From Vicugna pacos (lineage: Eukaryota > Chordata > Mammalia > Artiodactyla > Camelidae): a stretch of DNA of 64,000 nt. The first letter of the stretch is position 1; every line of letters begins with the position of its first letter. The notes under the pieces were generated by a model, which did not search any database, had not been told where the DNA came from, and worked only from the letters and a program-made list of their open reading frames with translations. A program made the position numbers and the translations under genes. The stretch spans positions 4,898,001 to 4,962,000 of the forward strand of contig NW_027328871.1 of the NCBI RefSeq assembly GCF_048564905.1. The letters run 5' to 3'. Shown here in pieces: positions 43,885 to 58,594 of this stretch.

Positions 43885-45061
43885 CTGTGTTGTATATTCT
43901 ATATACTAAATTATATATTCAGTATTTCTTATTCTATTCTATACTCTGTGTTCTACATTCTATATTTTAAATTCTATATTCAGTATTCTGTATTCTATAT
44001 ACTAAATTCTGTTTTCTGCATTCCATGATCTAAATTCTGGCTTCTATATTCTCTATTCTATATTCTATGTTTTGTGCACTCCATTCTATATTCTACATTC
44101 TATATTCTGCATTCCGTATTCTATATTCCGTGTTCTACATTCTATATTCTACGTTCTATATTGTGCATTCTGAACTCTATTTTCTAAATTCTCTGTTCTG
44201 AATTCCATGTTCTAAATTCTGCGTTCTGTAGTCTGCATTCTATATTCTGTGTTCTTGCATTCTATATTCTACTTTCTTATTCTGTATTCTGTATTCTATA
44301 CTCTGTATTCTTCATTCTATATTCTGTACCCGGTATACTATATTCTTAATTCTTTGTTCTGCATTCCATGTTTTATATTCTGTGTTATGAATTCTGTATT
44401 CTATATTCTATAATCTGTGTTCTACACTCTATATTCCATATTCTTTATTCTATATAATAAATTCTGTGTTGTGAATTCCATGTCCTAAATTCTGGGTACT
44501 GTATTCTGTATTTTATATTCTATATTCTGTGTTCTACAATATGTATTCTACATTCTGTGTTCTGTATTCAGTATTCTATATACTGTGTTATATATTCTAT
44601 ATTCTACTTTATATTTCTGTATTCTATATTCTATATTCTGTGCACTTAATTCCATGTTCTAAATTCTAGGTTCTGTATTCTGAATTCTATATTCTATATT
44701 CTGTGTTCAGCATTCTGTCTTCTACATTGTATATTCTAGATTCTGTATTCTAATTTCTAAATTCTTTGTTCTGAATTCCATGTTCTAAGTTCTGGGTTCT
44801 GTCTTCTGTATTCTATATTCTATATACTGTGTTGTAAATTTTTGATAATACATTCTATATTCTGTATTCTATTTTCTATATTCTGTGTTCTGCATTCCAT
44901 TTTCTAAATTCTGGGTTCTGTATTGTTAATTCTATATTCTACATTCTCTGTTCTACATTCAATATTCCACATTCTATGTTTTGTATACTGTAATCTATAT
45001 TCTAAACTCTTTCTTCTGAATTCCATGTTCTAAATTCTGGGTTCTGTATACTGCATTCTAA

Positions 45062-45458
45062 ATTCTACATTCTGTGTTCTACATTGTATATTCTAAATTT
45101 TACATTCGGTTTTCTGTATTTTATATTGTATAGTGTGTGTACTGCATTCTATATTGTAAAATTTATTTTCTGTTTTCTGTATTCTATATTCTAAATTCCG
45201 TTCTGCGTTCCATGTTCTACATTCTGGGTTCTGCATTCTGTTTTCCATATTCTATATTCTGTATTCTGTATTCTAATTTCTATATACTGTATTCTATATT
45301 ATTTATTCTAAATTCTATATTCTGTTTTCTATACACTATATTCTAAGTTCTTAGTTGTGTATTGCATGTTCTAAATTCTGGGTTCTGTATTCTGCATTCT
45401 CTATTCTTTATTCTGTGTTCTGCATTCTCTATTCTACATTCTCTATTCTGTATTCTAT
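45062..45458 (+). repeat. 397-bp tandem duplication in unit 11, first copy
   Basis: Begins with the 19-bp word attctacattctgtgttct, which recurs at 45459 and 45856. A normal unit has this word twice, 397 bp apart. Two bases differ from the second copy: c at 45103 (t at 45500) and a at 45311 (c at 45708). The length is 57 monomers minus 2 bp; the 2-bp slip fits the shortened spacing in ttccgttctgcgttcc within the segment. Confidence 0.92.
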
Positions 45459-45855
45459 ATTCTACATTCTGTGTTCTACATTGTATATTCTAAATTTTAT
45501 ATTCGGTTTTCTGTATTTTATATTGTATAGTGTGTGTACTGCATTCTATATTGTAAAATTTATTTTCTGTTTTCTGTATTCTATATTCTAAATTCCGTTC
45601 TGCGTTCCATGTTCTACATTCTGGGTTCTGCATTCTGTTTTCCATATTCTATATTCTGTATTCTGTATTCTAATTTCTATATACTGTATTCTATATTATT
45701 TATTCTACATTCTATATTCTGTTTTCTATACACTATATTCTAAGTTCTTAGTTGTGTATTGCATGTTCTAAATTCTGGGTTCTGTATTCTGCATTCTCTA
45801 TTCTTTATTCTGTGTTCTGCATTCTCTATTCTACATTCTCTATTCTGTATTCTAT
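45459..45855 (+). repeat. 397-bp tandem duplication in unit 11, second copy
   Basis: Second copy of the duplicated segment, followed at 45856-45874 by the 19-bp boundary word and then by the normal unit sequence (gcattcaatg). It keeps the array-wide bases at the two positions where the first copy differs. Confidence 0.92.
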
Positions 45856-48096
45856 ATTCTACATTCTGTGTTCTGCATTCAATGTTCTAAATTCTGGTTT
45901 CTGTATTCTATATTCTGTAGTCTGTTTTGTACATTCTAAAGTCTACATTCTATATTCTGTATTCTGTACTCTATATTCTAAATTCAGTGTTCTGAATTCT
46001 ACGTTCTAAACTCTGGGTTCTGTATTCTGTTTTCTATATTCTATATTCTGTGTTATACATTCTATATTCAACATTCTGTATACTGTATTCTATATTCTAA
46101 ATTCTGTTTTCTGAATTCCATGTTCTAAATAATGGGTTCTGCATTGTGTATTCTATATTCTATAATCTGTGTTGTATATTCTGTGTTATACATTCTATAT
46201 TCAGTATTCAATATTCTATAATCTAAACTCTGTGTTCTGAATTCCATGCTCTAAATTCTGTGTTCTTTAGTGTGTATTCTGAATTCCATATTCTCTGTAT
46301 TACAACCAGGATTCTACATTCTATATTCTGTATTCTGTATACAATATTCCATATACTGTGTTCAACAATGTAAATTCTATATGCTATATTCTGTATTCTG
46401 CACTCTATATTCTAAATTTTGTGTTCTGAATTACAACTTGTATAATCAAGTTTCTACATTCTGTATTCTATATTCTATATTCTGTGTTCTACATTCTGTA
46501 TTCTACATTGTATATTATGTATTCTGTATCCTATATTCTATATTCTGCGTTCTGAATTCCATGTTCTAAATTCTGGGTTCTGTATTCCGTAATCTGTATT
46601 CAATATTCTGTGTTCTACATTCTGTATTGTACATTCTATATACTGTATTCTATATTATAAATTCTGTGTAAAACATTCTATATACCACATAATATTTCGG
46701 TATTCTTTATTATATATTCTGTGTTCTGAATTCCTTGTTCTAAATTCTGCATACTGCATTCTGTATTCTATATTCTATATTCTGTGTTCTATATTCTATA
46801 TTCTACATTCTATTCCTTTATTCTATATTATGTATTCTGTGTTCTGAATTCCATGTTCTGAATCCTGCGTTCTGTATTCTGTATTCCATATTCTGTGTTC
46901 TGCATTCTATGTTCTAAATTCTATATTCAGCATTCTGTATTCTATAGTCTTAATTCTGTGTTCTGCATTCTATGGTCTAAATTCTGGGTTCTGTATTCTG
47001 TTTTCCATATTCTATATTCTGTGTTCTATATTCTATATTCTGTAGTCTATATTCTGTATTCCGTATTCTATATTCTATACTCTGTGTTCTACATTCTATA
47101 TTCTGCATACTGTATTCAATATACTGTATTCTATATTCTAAATTCTGTGTTCTGCATTCCATGTTCTAAATTCTGGGTTCTATATTTTCTTATCTATATT
47201 CTATATTCTGTGTTCTATATTCTACATTCTAAATTTATATTCAGTATTCTATATTGTATATTCTTTATTCAGTGTTCTACATTCTATAATCTAAGTTCTA
47301 TATTCAATATGCTGTATTCTATATTCTTAATTCTATTTTCTGCATTCCGGGTTCTAAGTTCTGGGTTCTATATTCTCTATTCATTTCTATATTTTTTGTT
47401 CTTCATTCTATATTGTACGTTCTATATTCTGCATTCCGTGTTTTATATTCTATATTATGTTTTCTACATTCTATATTCTAAATTCTATATTCAGTATTCT
47501 GTATTCTAAATTCAATATTCTGTGTTCTTCATTCCATTTTCTAAATCTGGGTTCTATATTCTCTATTCTATATTTTATATTCTGTGTTCTTCATTCTATA
47601 TTCTAAATTCTATATTTAGTATTCTTTATTCTTTATTCTAAATTCTGTTTTCTGCATTCCATGATCTAAATTCTGTCTTCTCTATTCTCTACTCTATATT
47701 CTATATTTTGTGTACTCCATTCTATATTCTACATTCTTTATTCTGCATTCTGTATTCTATATTCTATATTCTGTGTTCTACAATCTATATTCTTAATTCT
47801 ATAATCAGTGTTCTGTATTCTATTTTCTAAATTCTGTGTTCTGCATTCCATGCCCTAAATTCTGGGTTGTGTATTATGTTTTCCATATTGTGTATTGTGT
47901 GTTCTATATTCTATATTCTGTATTCTATTTTCGGCATTCCGTATTCTATATTCTATACTCTGTGTTCTACATTCTATATTCTAAATTCTATATTCAGTAT
48001 TATTTATTCTATATTCTAAATTCTGTGTTCTGCATCTATGTTGTAAATTCTATATTCAGTAAAAAGTATTCTATACTCTAAATTCTGTGTTCTGGA

Positions 48097-51000
48097 TTCC
48101 ATGTTCTAAATCCTATATTTAGTTTTCTGTATTCTATATTATAAATTCTGTGCTATGCATTCCATGTTCTAAATTCTTTATTCAGTATTCTGTATTCTAA
48201 ATTCTAAATTCTGTGTTCTATATTCCATGTTCTAAATTCTGGGTTCTATATTCTATATTCTATATTGTATATTGTATATTCTGTTTTCTACATTCTATAT
48301 TCTAAATTCTATATTCAGTATACCGTATTCTATATTCTATATTCTGGGTTCTGCATTCCATGGTATAAAATCTATATTCAGTATTCTGTATTCTATATTC
48401 TATATTCTGAGTTCTGCATTCCATGTTCTAAATTCTATATTCAGTATTCTATATTCTATATTCTAAATTCTGTGTTCTGCATCCTATGTTCTAAATTCTA
48501 TATTCAGTATTCTGTAGTATATATTCTAAATTGTGTGTTCGGCATTCCATGTTCTTAATTCTGGTTTCTGTATTCTGTTTTTCATATTCTATATTCTGTG
48601 TTCTTCATTCTATGTTCTGTATACTATATTCTGCATTCCGTATTCTATATTCTGTGTTGTATATTCTATATACTAAATTATATATTCAGTATTTCTTATT
48701 CTATTCTATACTCTGTGTTCTACATTCTATATTTTAAATTCTATATTCAGTATTCTGTATTCTATATACTAAATTCTGTTTTCTGCATTCCATGATCTAA
48801 ATTCTGGCTTCTATATTCTCTATTCTATATTCTATGTTTTGTGTACTCCATTCTATATTCTACATTCTATATTCTGCATTCCGTATTCTATATTCCGTGT
48901 TCTGCATTCTATATTCTACGTTCTATATTGTGCATTCTGAACTCTATTTTCTAAATTCTCTGTTCTGAATTCCATGTTCTAAATTCTGCGTTCTGTAGTC
49001 TGCATTCTATATTCTGTGTTCTTGCATTCTATATTCTACTTTCTTATTCTGTATTCTGTATTCTATACTCTGTATTCTTCATTCTATATTCTGTACCCTG
49101 TATTCTATATTCTTAATTCTTTGTTCTGCATTCCATGTTCTATATTCTGTGTTATGAATTCTGTATTCTATATTCTATAATCTGTGTTCTACACTCTATA
49201 TTCCATATTCTTTATTCTATATAATAAATTCTGTGTTGTGAATTCCATGTCCTAAATTCTGGGTACTGTATTCTGTATTTTATATTCTATATTCTGTGTT
49301 CTACAATATGTATTCTACATTCTGTGTTCTGTATTCAGTATTCTATATACTGTGTTATATATTCTATATTCTACTTTATATTTCTGTATTCTATATTCTA
49401 TATTCTGTGCACTTAATTCCATGTTCTAAATTCTAGGTTCTGTATTCTGAATTCTATATTCTATATTCTGTGTTCAGCATTCTGTATTCTACATTGTATA
49501 TTCTAGATTCTGTATTCTAATTTCTAAATTCTTTGTTCTGAATTCCATGTTCTAAGTTCTGGGTTCTGTCTTTTGTATTCTATATTCTATATACTGTGTT
49601 GTAAATTTTTGATAATACATTCTATATTCTGTATTCTATTTTCTATATTCTGTGTTCTGCATTCCATTTTCTAAATTCTGGGTTCTGTATTGTTAATTCT
49701 ATATTCTATATTCTCTGTTCTACATTCAATATTCCACATTCTATGTTTTGTATACTGTAATCTATATTCTAAACTCTTTCTTCTGAATTCCATGTTCTAA
49801 ATTCTGGGTTCTGTATACTGCATTCTAAATTCTACATCCTGTGTTCTACATTGTATATTCTAAATTTTATATTCGGTTTTCTGTATTTTATATTGTATAG
49901 TGTGTGTACTGCATTCTATATTGTAAAATTTATTTTCTGTTTTCTGTATTCTATATTCTAAATTCCGTTCTGCGTTCCATGTTCTACATTCTGGGTTCTG
50001 CATTCTGTTTTCCATATTCTATATTCTGTATTCTGTATTCTAATTTCTATATACTGTATTCTATATTATTTATTCTACATTCTATATTCTGTTTTCTATA
50101 CACTATATTCTAAGTTCTTAGTTGTGTATTGCATGTTCTAAATTCTGGGTTCTGTATTCTGCATTCTCTATTCTTTATTCTGTGTTCTGCATTCTCTATT
50201 CTACATTCTCTATTCTGTATTCTATATTCTACATTCTGTGTTCTGCATTCAATGTTCTAAATTCTGGTTTCTCTATTCTATATTCTGTAGTCTGTTTTGT
50301 ACATTCTAAAGTCTACATTCTATATTCTGTATTCTGTACTCTATATTCTAAATTCAGTGTTCTGAATTCTACGTTCTAAACTCTGGGTTCTGTATTCTGT
50401 TTTCTATATTCTATATTCTGTGTTATACATTCTATATTCAACATTCTGTATACTGTATTCTATATTCTAAATTCTGTTTTCTGAATTCCATGTTCTAAAT
50501 AATGGGTTCTGCATTGTGTATTCTATATTCTATAATCTGTGTTGTATATTCTGTGTTATACATTCTATATTCAGTATTCAATATTCTATAATCTAAACTC
50601 TGTGTTCTGAATTCCATGCTCTAAATTCTGTGTTCTTTAGTGTGTATTCTGAATTCCATATTCTCTGTATTACAACCAGTATTCTACATTCTATATTCTG
50701 TATTCTGTATACAATATTCCATATACTGTGTTCAACAATGTAAATTCTATATGCTATATTCTGTATTCTGCACTCTATATTCTAAATTTTGTGTTCTGAA
50801 TTACAACTTGTATAATCAAGTTTCTACATTCTGTATTCTATATTCTATATTCTGTGTTCTACATTCTGTATTCTACATTGTATATTATGTATTCTGTATC
50901 CTATATTCTATATTCTGCGTTCTGAATTCCATGTTCTAAATTCTGGGTTCTGTATTCCGTAATCTGTATTCAATATTCTGTGTTCTACATTCTGTATTGT

Positions 51001-52466
51001 ACATTCTATATACTGTATTCTATATTATAAATTCTGTGTAAAACATTCTATATACCACATAATATTTCGGTATTCTTTATTATATATTCTGTGTTCTGAA
51101 TTCCTTGTTCTAAATTCTGCATACTGCATTCTGTATTCTATATTCTATATTCTGTGTTCTATATTCTATATTCTACATTCTATTCCTTTATTCTATATTA
51201 TGTATTCTGTGTTCTGAATTCCATGTTCTGAATCCTGCGTTCTGTATTCTGTATTCCATATTCTGTGTTCTGCATTCTATGTTCTAAATTCTATATTCAG
51301 CATTCTGTATTCTATAGTCTTAATTCTGTGTTCTGCATTCTATGGTCTAAATTCTGGGTTCTGTATTCTGTTTTCCATATTCTATATTCTGTGTTCTATA
51401 TTCTATATTCTGTATTCTATATTCTGTATTCCGTATTCTATATTCTATACTCTGTGTTCTACATTCTATATTCTGCATACTGTATTCAATATACTGTATT
51501 CTATATTCTAAATTCTGTGTTCTGCATTCCATGTTCTAAATTCTGGGTTCTATATTTTCTTATCTATATTCTATATTCTGTGTTCTATATTCTACATTCT
51601 AAATTTATATTCAGTATTCTATATTGTATATTCTTTATTCAGTGTTCTACATTCTATAATCTAAGTTCTATATTCAATATGCTGTATTCTATATTCTTAA
51701 TTCTATTTTCTGCATTCCGGGTTCTAAGTTCTGGGTTCTATATTCTCTATTCATTTCTATATTTTTTGTTCTTCATTCTATATTGTACGTTCTATATTCT
51801 GCATTCCGTGTTTTATATTCTATATTATGTTTTCTACATTCTATATTCTAAATTCTATATTCAGTATTCTGTATTCTAAATTCAATATTCTGTGTTCTTC
51901 ATTCCATTTTCTAAATCTGGGTTCTATATTCTCTATTCTATATTTTATATTCTGTGTTCTTCATTCTATATTCTAAATTCTATATTTAGTATTCTTTATT
52001 CTTTATTCTAAATTCTGTTTTCTGCATTCCATGATCTAAATTCTGTCTTCTCTATTCTCTACTCTATATTCTATATTTTGTGTACTCCATTCTATATTCT
52101 ACATTCTTTATTCTGCATTCTGTATTCTATATTCTATATTCTGTGTTCTACAATCTATATTCTTAATTCTATAATCAGTGTTCTGTATTCTATTTTCTAA
52201 ATTCTGTGTTCTGCATTCCATGCCCTAAATTCTGGGTTGTGTATTATGTTTTCCATATTGTGTATTGTGTGTTCTATATTCTATATTCTGTATTCTATTT
52301 TCGGCATTCCGTATTCTATATTCTATACTCTGTGTTCTTCATTCTATATTCTAAATTCTATATTCAGTATTATTTATTCTATATTCTAAATTCTGTGTTC
52401 TGCATCTATGTTGTAAATTCTATATTCAGTAAAAAGTATTCTATACTCTTAATTCTGTGTTCTGGA
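48097..52466 (+). repeat. HOR unit 12 (4,370 bp), first member of super-repeat copy B
   Basis: Counterpart of unit 9 at +13,136 bp, sharing ctggtttctg near 48562, gtgttctgcattc near 48897 and acatcctgtg near 49834. A private a at 48322 gives tataccg where unit 9 has tattccg. Confidence 0.95.
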
Positions 52467-55400
52467 TTCCATGTTCTAAATCCTATATTTAGTTTTCTGT
52501 ATTCTATATTATAAATTCTGTGCTATGCATTCCATGTTCTAAATTCTTTATTCAGTATTCTGTATTCTAAATTCTAAATTCTGTGTTCTATATTCCATGT
52601 TCTAAAGTCTGGGTTCTATATTCTATATTCTATATTGTATATTGTATATTCTGTTTTCTACATTCTATATTCTAAATTCTATATTCAGTATTCCGTATTC
52701 TATATTCTATATTCTGGGTTCTGCATTCCATGGTATAAAATCTATATTCAGTATTCTGTATTCTATATTCTATATTCTGAGTTCTGCATTCCATGTTCTA
52801 AATTCTATATTCAGTATTCTATATTCTATATTCTAAATTCTGTGTTCTGCATCCTATGTTCTAAATTCTATATTCAGTATTCTGTAGTATATATTCTAAA
52901 TTGTGTGTTCGGCATTCCATGTTCTTAATTCTGGGTTCTGTATTCTGTTTTTCATATTCTATATTCTGTGTTCTTCATTCTATGTTCTGTATACTATATT
53001 CTGCATTCCGTATTCTATATTCTGTGTTGTATATTATATATACTAAATTATATATTCAGTATTTCTTATTCTATTCTATACTCTGTGTTCTACATTCTAT
53101 ATTTTAAATTCTATATTCAGTATTCTGTATTCTATATACTAAATTCTGTTTTCTGCATTCCATGATCTAAATTCTGGCTTCTATATTCTCTATTCTATAT
53201 TCTATGTTTTGTGTACTCCATTCTATATTCTACATTCTATATTCTGCATTCCGTATTCTATATTCCGTGTTCTACATTCTATATTCTACGTTCTATATTG
53301 TGCATTCTGAACTCTATTTTCTAAATTCTCTGTTCTGAATTCCATGTTCTAAATTCTGCGTTCTGTAGTCTGCATTCTATATTCTGTGTTCTTGCATTCT
53401 ATATTCTACTTTCTTATACTGTATTCTGTATTCTATACTCTGTATTCTTCATTCTATATTCTGTACCCTGTATTCTATATTCTTAATTCTTTGTTCTGCA
53501 TTCCATGTTCTATATTCTGTGTTATGAATTCTGTATTCTATATTCTATAATCTGTGTTCTACACTCTATATTCCATATTCTTTATTCTATATAATAAATT
53601 CTGTGTTGTGAATTCCATGTCCTAAATTCTGGGTACTGTATTCTGTATTTTATATTCTATATTCTGTGTTCTACAATATGTATTCTACATTCTGTGTTCT
53701 GTATTCAGTATTCTATATACTGTGTTATATATTCTATATTCTACTTTATATTTCTGTATTCTATATTCTATATTCTGTGCACTTAATTCCATGTTCTAAA
53801 TTCTAGGTTCTGTATTCTGAATTCTATATTCTATATTCTGTGTTCAGCATTCTGTATTCTACATTGTATATTCTAGATTCTGTATTCTAATTTCTAAATT
53901 CTTTGTTCTGAATTCCATGTTCTAAGTTCTGGGTTCTGTCTTTTGTATTCTATATTCTATATACTGTGTTGTAAATTTTTGATAATACATTCTATATTCT
54001 GTATTCTATTTTCTATATTCTGTGTTCTGCATTCCATTTTCTAAATTCTGGCTTCTGTATTGTTAATTCTATATTCTATATTCTCTGTTCTACATTCAAT
54101 ATTCCACATTCTATGTTTTGTATACTGTAATCTATATTCTAAACTCTTTCTTCTGAATTCCATGTTCTAAATTCTGGGTTCTGTATACTGCATTCTAAAT
54201 TCTACATTCTGTGTTCTACATTGTATATTCTAAATTTTATATTCGGTTTTCTGTATTTTATATTGTATAGTGTGTGTACTGCATTCTATATTGTAAAATT
54301 TATTTTCTGTTTTCTGTATTCTATATTCTAAATTCCGTTCTGCGTTCCATGTTCTACATTCTGGGTTCTGCATTCTGTTTTCCATATTCTATATTCTGTA
54401 TTCTGTATTCTAATTTCTATATACTGTATTCTATATTATTTATTCTACATTCTATATTCTGTTTTCTATACACTATATTCTAAGTTCTTAGTTGTGTATT
54501 GCATGTTCTAAATTCTGGGTTCTGTATTCTGCATTCTCTATTCTTTATTCTGTGTTCTGCATTCTCTATTCTACATTCTCTATTCTGTATTCTATATTCT
54601 ACATTCTGTGTTCTGCATTCAATGTTCTAAATTCTGGTTTCTCTATTCTATATTCTGTAGTCTGTTTTGTACATTCTAAAGTCTACATTCTATATTCTGT
54701 ATTCTGTACTCTATATTCTAAATTCAGTGTTCTGAATTCTACGTTCTAAATTCTGGGTTCTGTATTCTGTTTTCTATATTCTATATTCTGTGTTATACAT
54801 TCTATATTCAACATTCTGTATACTGTATTCTATATTCTAAATTCTGTTTTCTGAATTCCATGTTCTAAATAATGGGTTCTGCATTGTGTATTCTATATTC
54901 TATAATCTGTGTTGTATATTCTGTGTTATACATTCTATATTCAGTATTCAATATTCTATAATCTAAACTCTGTGTTCTGAATTCCATGCTCTAAATTCTG
55001 TGTTCTTTAGTGTGTATTCTGAATTCCATATTCTCTGTATTACAACCAGGATTCTACATTCTATATTCTGTATTCTGTATACAATATTCCATATACTGTG
55101 TTCAACAATGTAAATTCTATATGCTATATTCTGTATTCTGCACTATATATTCTAAATTTTGTGTTCTGAATTACAACTTGTATAATCAAGTTTCTACATT
55201 CTGTATTCTATATTCTATATTCTGTGTTCTACATTCTGTATTCTACATTGTATATTATGTATTCTGTATCCTATATTCTATATTCTGCGTTCTGAATTCC
55301 ATGTTCTAAATTCTGGGTTCTGTATTCCGTAATCTGTATTCAATATTCTGTGTTCTACATTCTGTATTGTACATTCTATATACTGTATTCTATATTACAA

Positions 55401-56458
55401 ATTCTGTGTAAAACATTCTATATACCACATAATATTTCGGTATTCTTTATTATATATTCTGTGTTCTGAATTCCTTGTTCTAAATTCTGCATACTGCATT
55501 CTGTATTCTATATTCTATATTCTGTGTTCTATATTCTATATTCTACATTCTATTCCTTTATTCTATATTATGTATTCTGTGTTCTGAATTCCATGTTCTG
55601 AATCCTGCGTTCTGTATTCTGTATTCCATATTCTGTGTTCTGCATTCTATGTTCTAAATTCTATATTCAGCATTCTGTATTCTATAGTCTTAATTCTGTG
55701 TTCTGCATTCTATGGTCTAAATTCTGGGTTCTGTATTCTGTTTTCCATATTCTATATTCTGTGTTCTATATTCTATATTCTGTATTCTATATTCTGTATT
55801 CCGTATTCTATATTCTATACTCTGTGTTCTACATTCTATATTCTGCATACTGTATTCAATATACTGTATTCTATATTCTAAATTCTGTGTTCTGCATTCC
55901 ATGTTCTAAATTCTGGGTTCTATATTTTCTTATCTATATTCTATATTCTGTGTTCTATATTCTACATTCTAAATTTATATTCAGTATTCTATATTGTATA
56001 TTCTTTATTCAGTGTTCTACATTCTATAATCTAAGTTCTATATTCAATATGCTGTATTCTATATTCTTAATTCTATTTTCTGCATTCCGGGTTCTAAGTT
56101 CTGGGTTCTATATTCTCTATTCATTTCTATATTTTTTGTTCTTCATTCTATATTGTACGTTCTATATTCTGCATTCCGTGTTTTATATTCTATATTATGT
56201 TTTCTACATTCTATATTCTAAATTCTATATTCAGTATTCTGTATTCTAAATTCAATATTCTGTGTTCTTCATTCCATTTTCTAAATCTGGGTTCTATATT
56301 CTCTATTCTATATTCTATACTCTGTGTTCTTCATTCTATATTCTAAATTCTATATTCAGTATTATTTATTCTATATTCTAAATTCTGTGTTCTGCATCTA
56401 TGTTGTAAATTCTATATTCAGTAAAAAGTATTCTATACTCTAAATTCTGTGTTCTGGA
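52467..56458 (+). repeat. Shortened HOR unit 13 (3,992 bp; same 378-bp deletion as unit 10)
   Basis: Counterpart of unit 10 with the same junction at 56304-56314 and the same linked variants (ttatactgt near 53413, caggattc near 55047, cactatat near 55142). It has t at 54751 where unit 10 has c at 41615. Confidence 0.95.
56304..56314 (+). other. Junction of the 378-bp deletion in unit 13
   Basis: Same junction as in unit 10, shifted by 13,136 bp. It was inherited through the super-repeat duplication rather than arising again, because the flanking private variants are also shared. Confidence 0.92.
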
Positions 56459-57006
56459 TTCCATGTTCTAAATCCTATATTTAGTTTTCTGTATTCTATA
56501 TTATAAATTCTGTGCTATGCATTCCATGTTCTAAATTCTTTATTCAGTATTCTGTATTCTAAATTCTAAATTCTGTGTTCTATATTCCATGTTCTAAATT
56601 CTGGGTTCTATATTCTATATTCTATATTGTATATTGTATATTCTGTTTTCTACATTCTATATTCTAAATTCTATATTCAGTATTCCGTATTCTATATTCT
56701 ATATTCTGGGTTCTGCATTCCATGGTATAAAATCTATATTCAGTATTCTGTATTCTATATTCTATATTCTGAGTTCTGCATTCCATGTTCTAAATTCTAT
56801 ATTCAGTATTCTATATTCTATATTCTAAATTCTGTGTTCTGCATCCTATGTTCTAAATTCTATATTCAGTATTCTGTAGTATATATTCTAAATTGTGTGT
56901 TCGGCATTCCATGTTCTTAATTCTGGGTTCTGTATTCTGTTTTTCATATTCTATATTCTGTGTCCTTCATTCTATGTTCTGTATACTATATTCTGCATTC
57001 CGTATT

Positions 57007-57020
57007 CTATATTCTATATT
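57007..57020 (+). repeat. One-monomer (7-bp) expansion in unit 14
   Basis: Same doubled ctatatt as in unit 11, shifted by 13,136 bp. Confidence 0.88.
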
Positions 57021-58197
57021 CTGTGTTGTATATTCTATATACTAAATTATATATTCAGTATTTCTTATTCTATTCTATACTCTGTGTTCTACATTCTATA
57101 TTTTAAATTCTATATTCAGTATTCTGTATTCTATATACTAAATTCTGTTTTCTGCATTCCATGATCTAAATTCTGGCTTCTATATTCTCTATTCTATATT
57201 CTATGTTTTGTGCACTCCATTCTATATTCTACATTCTATATTCTGCATTCCGTATTCTATATTCCGTGTTCTACATTCTATATTCTACGTTCTATATTGT
57301 GCATTCTGAACTCTATTTTCTAAATTCTCTGTTCTGAATTCCATGTTCTAAATTCTGCGTTCTGTAGTCTGCATTCTATATTCTGTGTTCTTGCATTCTA
57401 TATTCTACTTTCTTATTCTGTATTCTGTATTCTATACTCTGTATTCTTCATTCTATATTCTGTACCCGGTATACTATATTCTTAATTCTTTGTTCTGCAT
57501 TCCATGTTTTATATTCTGTGTTATGAATTCTGTATTCTATATTCTATAATCTGTGTTCTACACTCTATATTCCATATTCTTTATTCTATATAATAAATTC
57601 TGTGTTGTGAATTCCATGTCCTAAATTCTGGGTACTGTATTCTGTATTTTATATTCTATATTCTGTGTTCTACAATATGTATTCTACATTCTGTGTTCTG
57701 TATTCAGTATTCTATATACTGTGTTATATATTCTATATTCTACTTTATATTTCTGTATTCTATATTCTATATTCTGTGCACTTAATTCCATGTTCTAAAT
57801 TCTAGGTTCTGTATTCTGAATTCTATATTCTATATTCTGTGTTCAGCATTCTGTCTTCTACATTGTATATTCTAGATTCTGTATTCTAATTTCTAAATTC
57901 TTTGTTCTGAATTCCATGTTCTAAGTTCTGGGTTCTGTCTTCTGTATTCTATATTCTATATACTGTGTTGTAAATTTTTGATAATACATTCTATATTCTG
58001 TATTCTATTTTCTATATTCTGTGTTCTGCATTCCATTTTCTAAATTCTGGGTTCTGTATTGTTAATTCTATATTCTACATTCTCTGTTCTACATTCAATA
58101 TTCCACATTCTATGTTTTGTATACTGTAATCTATATTCTAAACTCTTTCTTCTGAATTCCATGTTCTAAATTCTGGGTTCTGTATACTGCATTCTAA

Positions 58198-58594
58198 ATT
58201 CTACATTCTGTGTTCTACATTGTATATTCTAAATTTTACATTCGGTTTTCTGTATTTTATATTGTATAGTGTGTGTACTGCATTCTATATTGTAAAATTT
58301 ATTTTCTGTTTTCTGTATTCTATATTCTAAATTCCGTTCTGCGTTCCATGTTCTACATTCTGGGTTCTGCATTCTGTTTTCCATATTCTATATTCTGTAT
58401 TCTGTATTCTAATTTCTATATACTGTATTCTATATTATTTATTCTAAATTCTATATTCTGTTTTCTATACACTATATTCTAAGTTCTTAGTTGTGTATTG
58501 CATGTTCTAAATTCTGGGTTCTGTATTCTGCATTCTCTATTCTTTATTCTGTGTTCTGCATTCTCTATTCTACATTCTCTATTCTGTATTCTAT
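58198..58594 (+). repeat. 397-bp tandem duplication in unit 14, first copy
   Basis: Counterpart of 45062-45458 at +13,136 bp, with the same ttttacattcgg and attctaaattc variants that set the first copy apart from the second. Confidence 0.92.

Larger units (their letters stand above)
34961..48096 (+). repeat. 13,136-bp super-repeat, copy A (units 9, 10, 11)
   Basis: Three consecutive units of 4,370, 3,992 and 4,774 bp recur in the same order 13,136 bp downstream with their private variants and both structural changes. The phase is arbitrary. Identity with copy B seems to begin after 34389, where unit 8 has c and unit 11 has t at 47525. By eye I count eight single-base differences between the copies (35186, 37704, 38141, 38143, 40187, 40939, 41615, 47424 against +13,136); there may be more. 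Confidence 0.93.
43323..48096 (+). repeat. Lengthened HOR unit 11 (4,774 bp; 397-bp duplication and 7-bp insertion)
   Basis: Length equals 4,370 + 397 + 7. The extra monomer is at 43871-43884 and the duplication at 45062-45855. Markers: gtgtccttc near 43826, tacccggtata near 44327, gtcttctacattg near 44718, accaggattc near 46305 and ctgtagtcta near 47040. The tgtcttctgt word (about 44810) and gtttctgtattc (about 45896) place it with units 1-7, 14 and 15 rather than with units 8-10. Confidence 0.95.

Noticed and set aside
45062-45874. Direct repeats at the ends of the 397-bp segment as a mobile-element signature
   Set aside because: The 19-bp word is an ordinary part of every unit at both positions, so unequal exchange explains the structure without an element.
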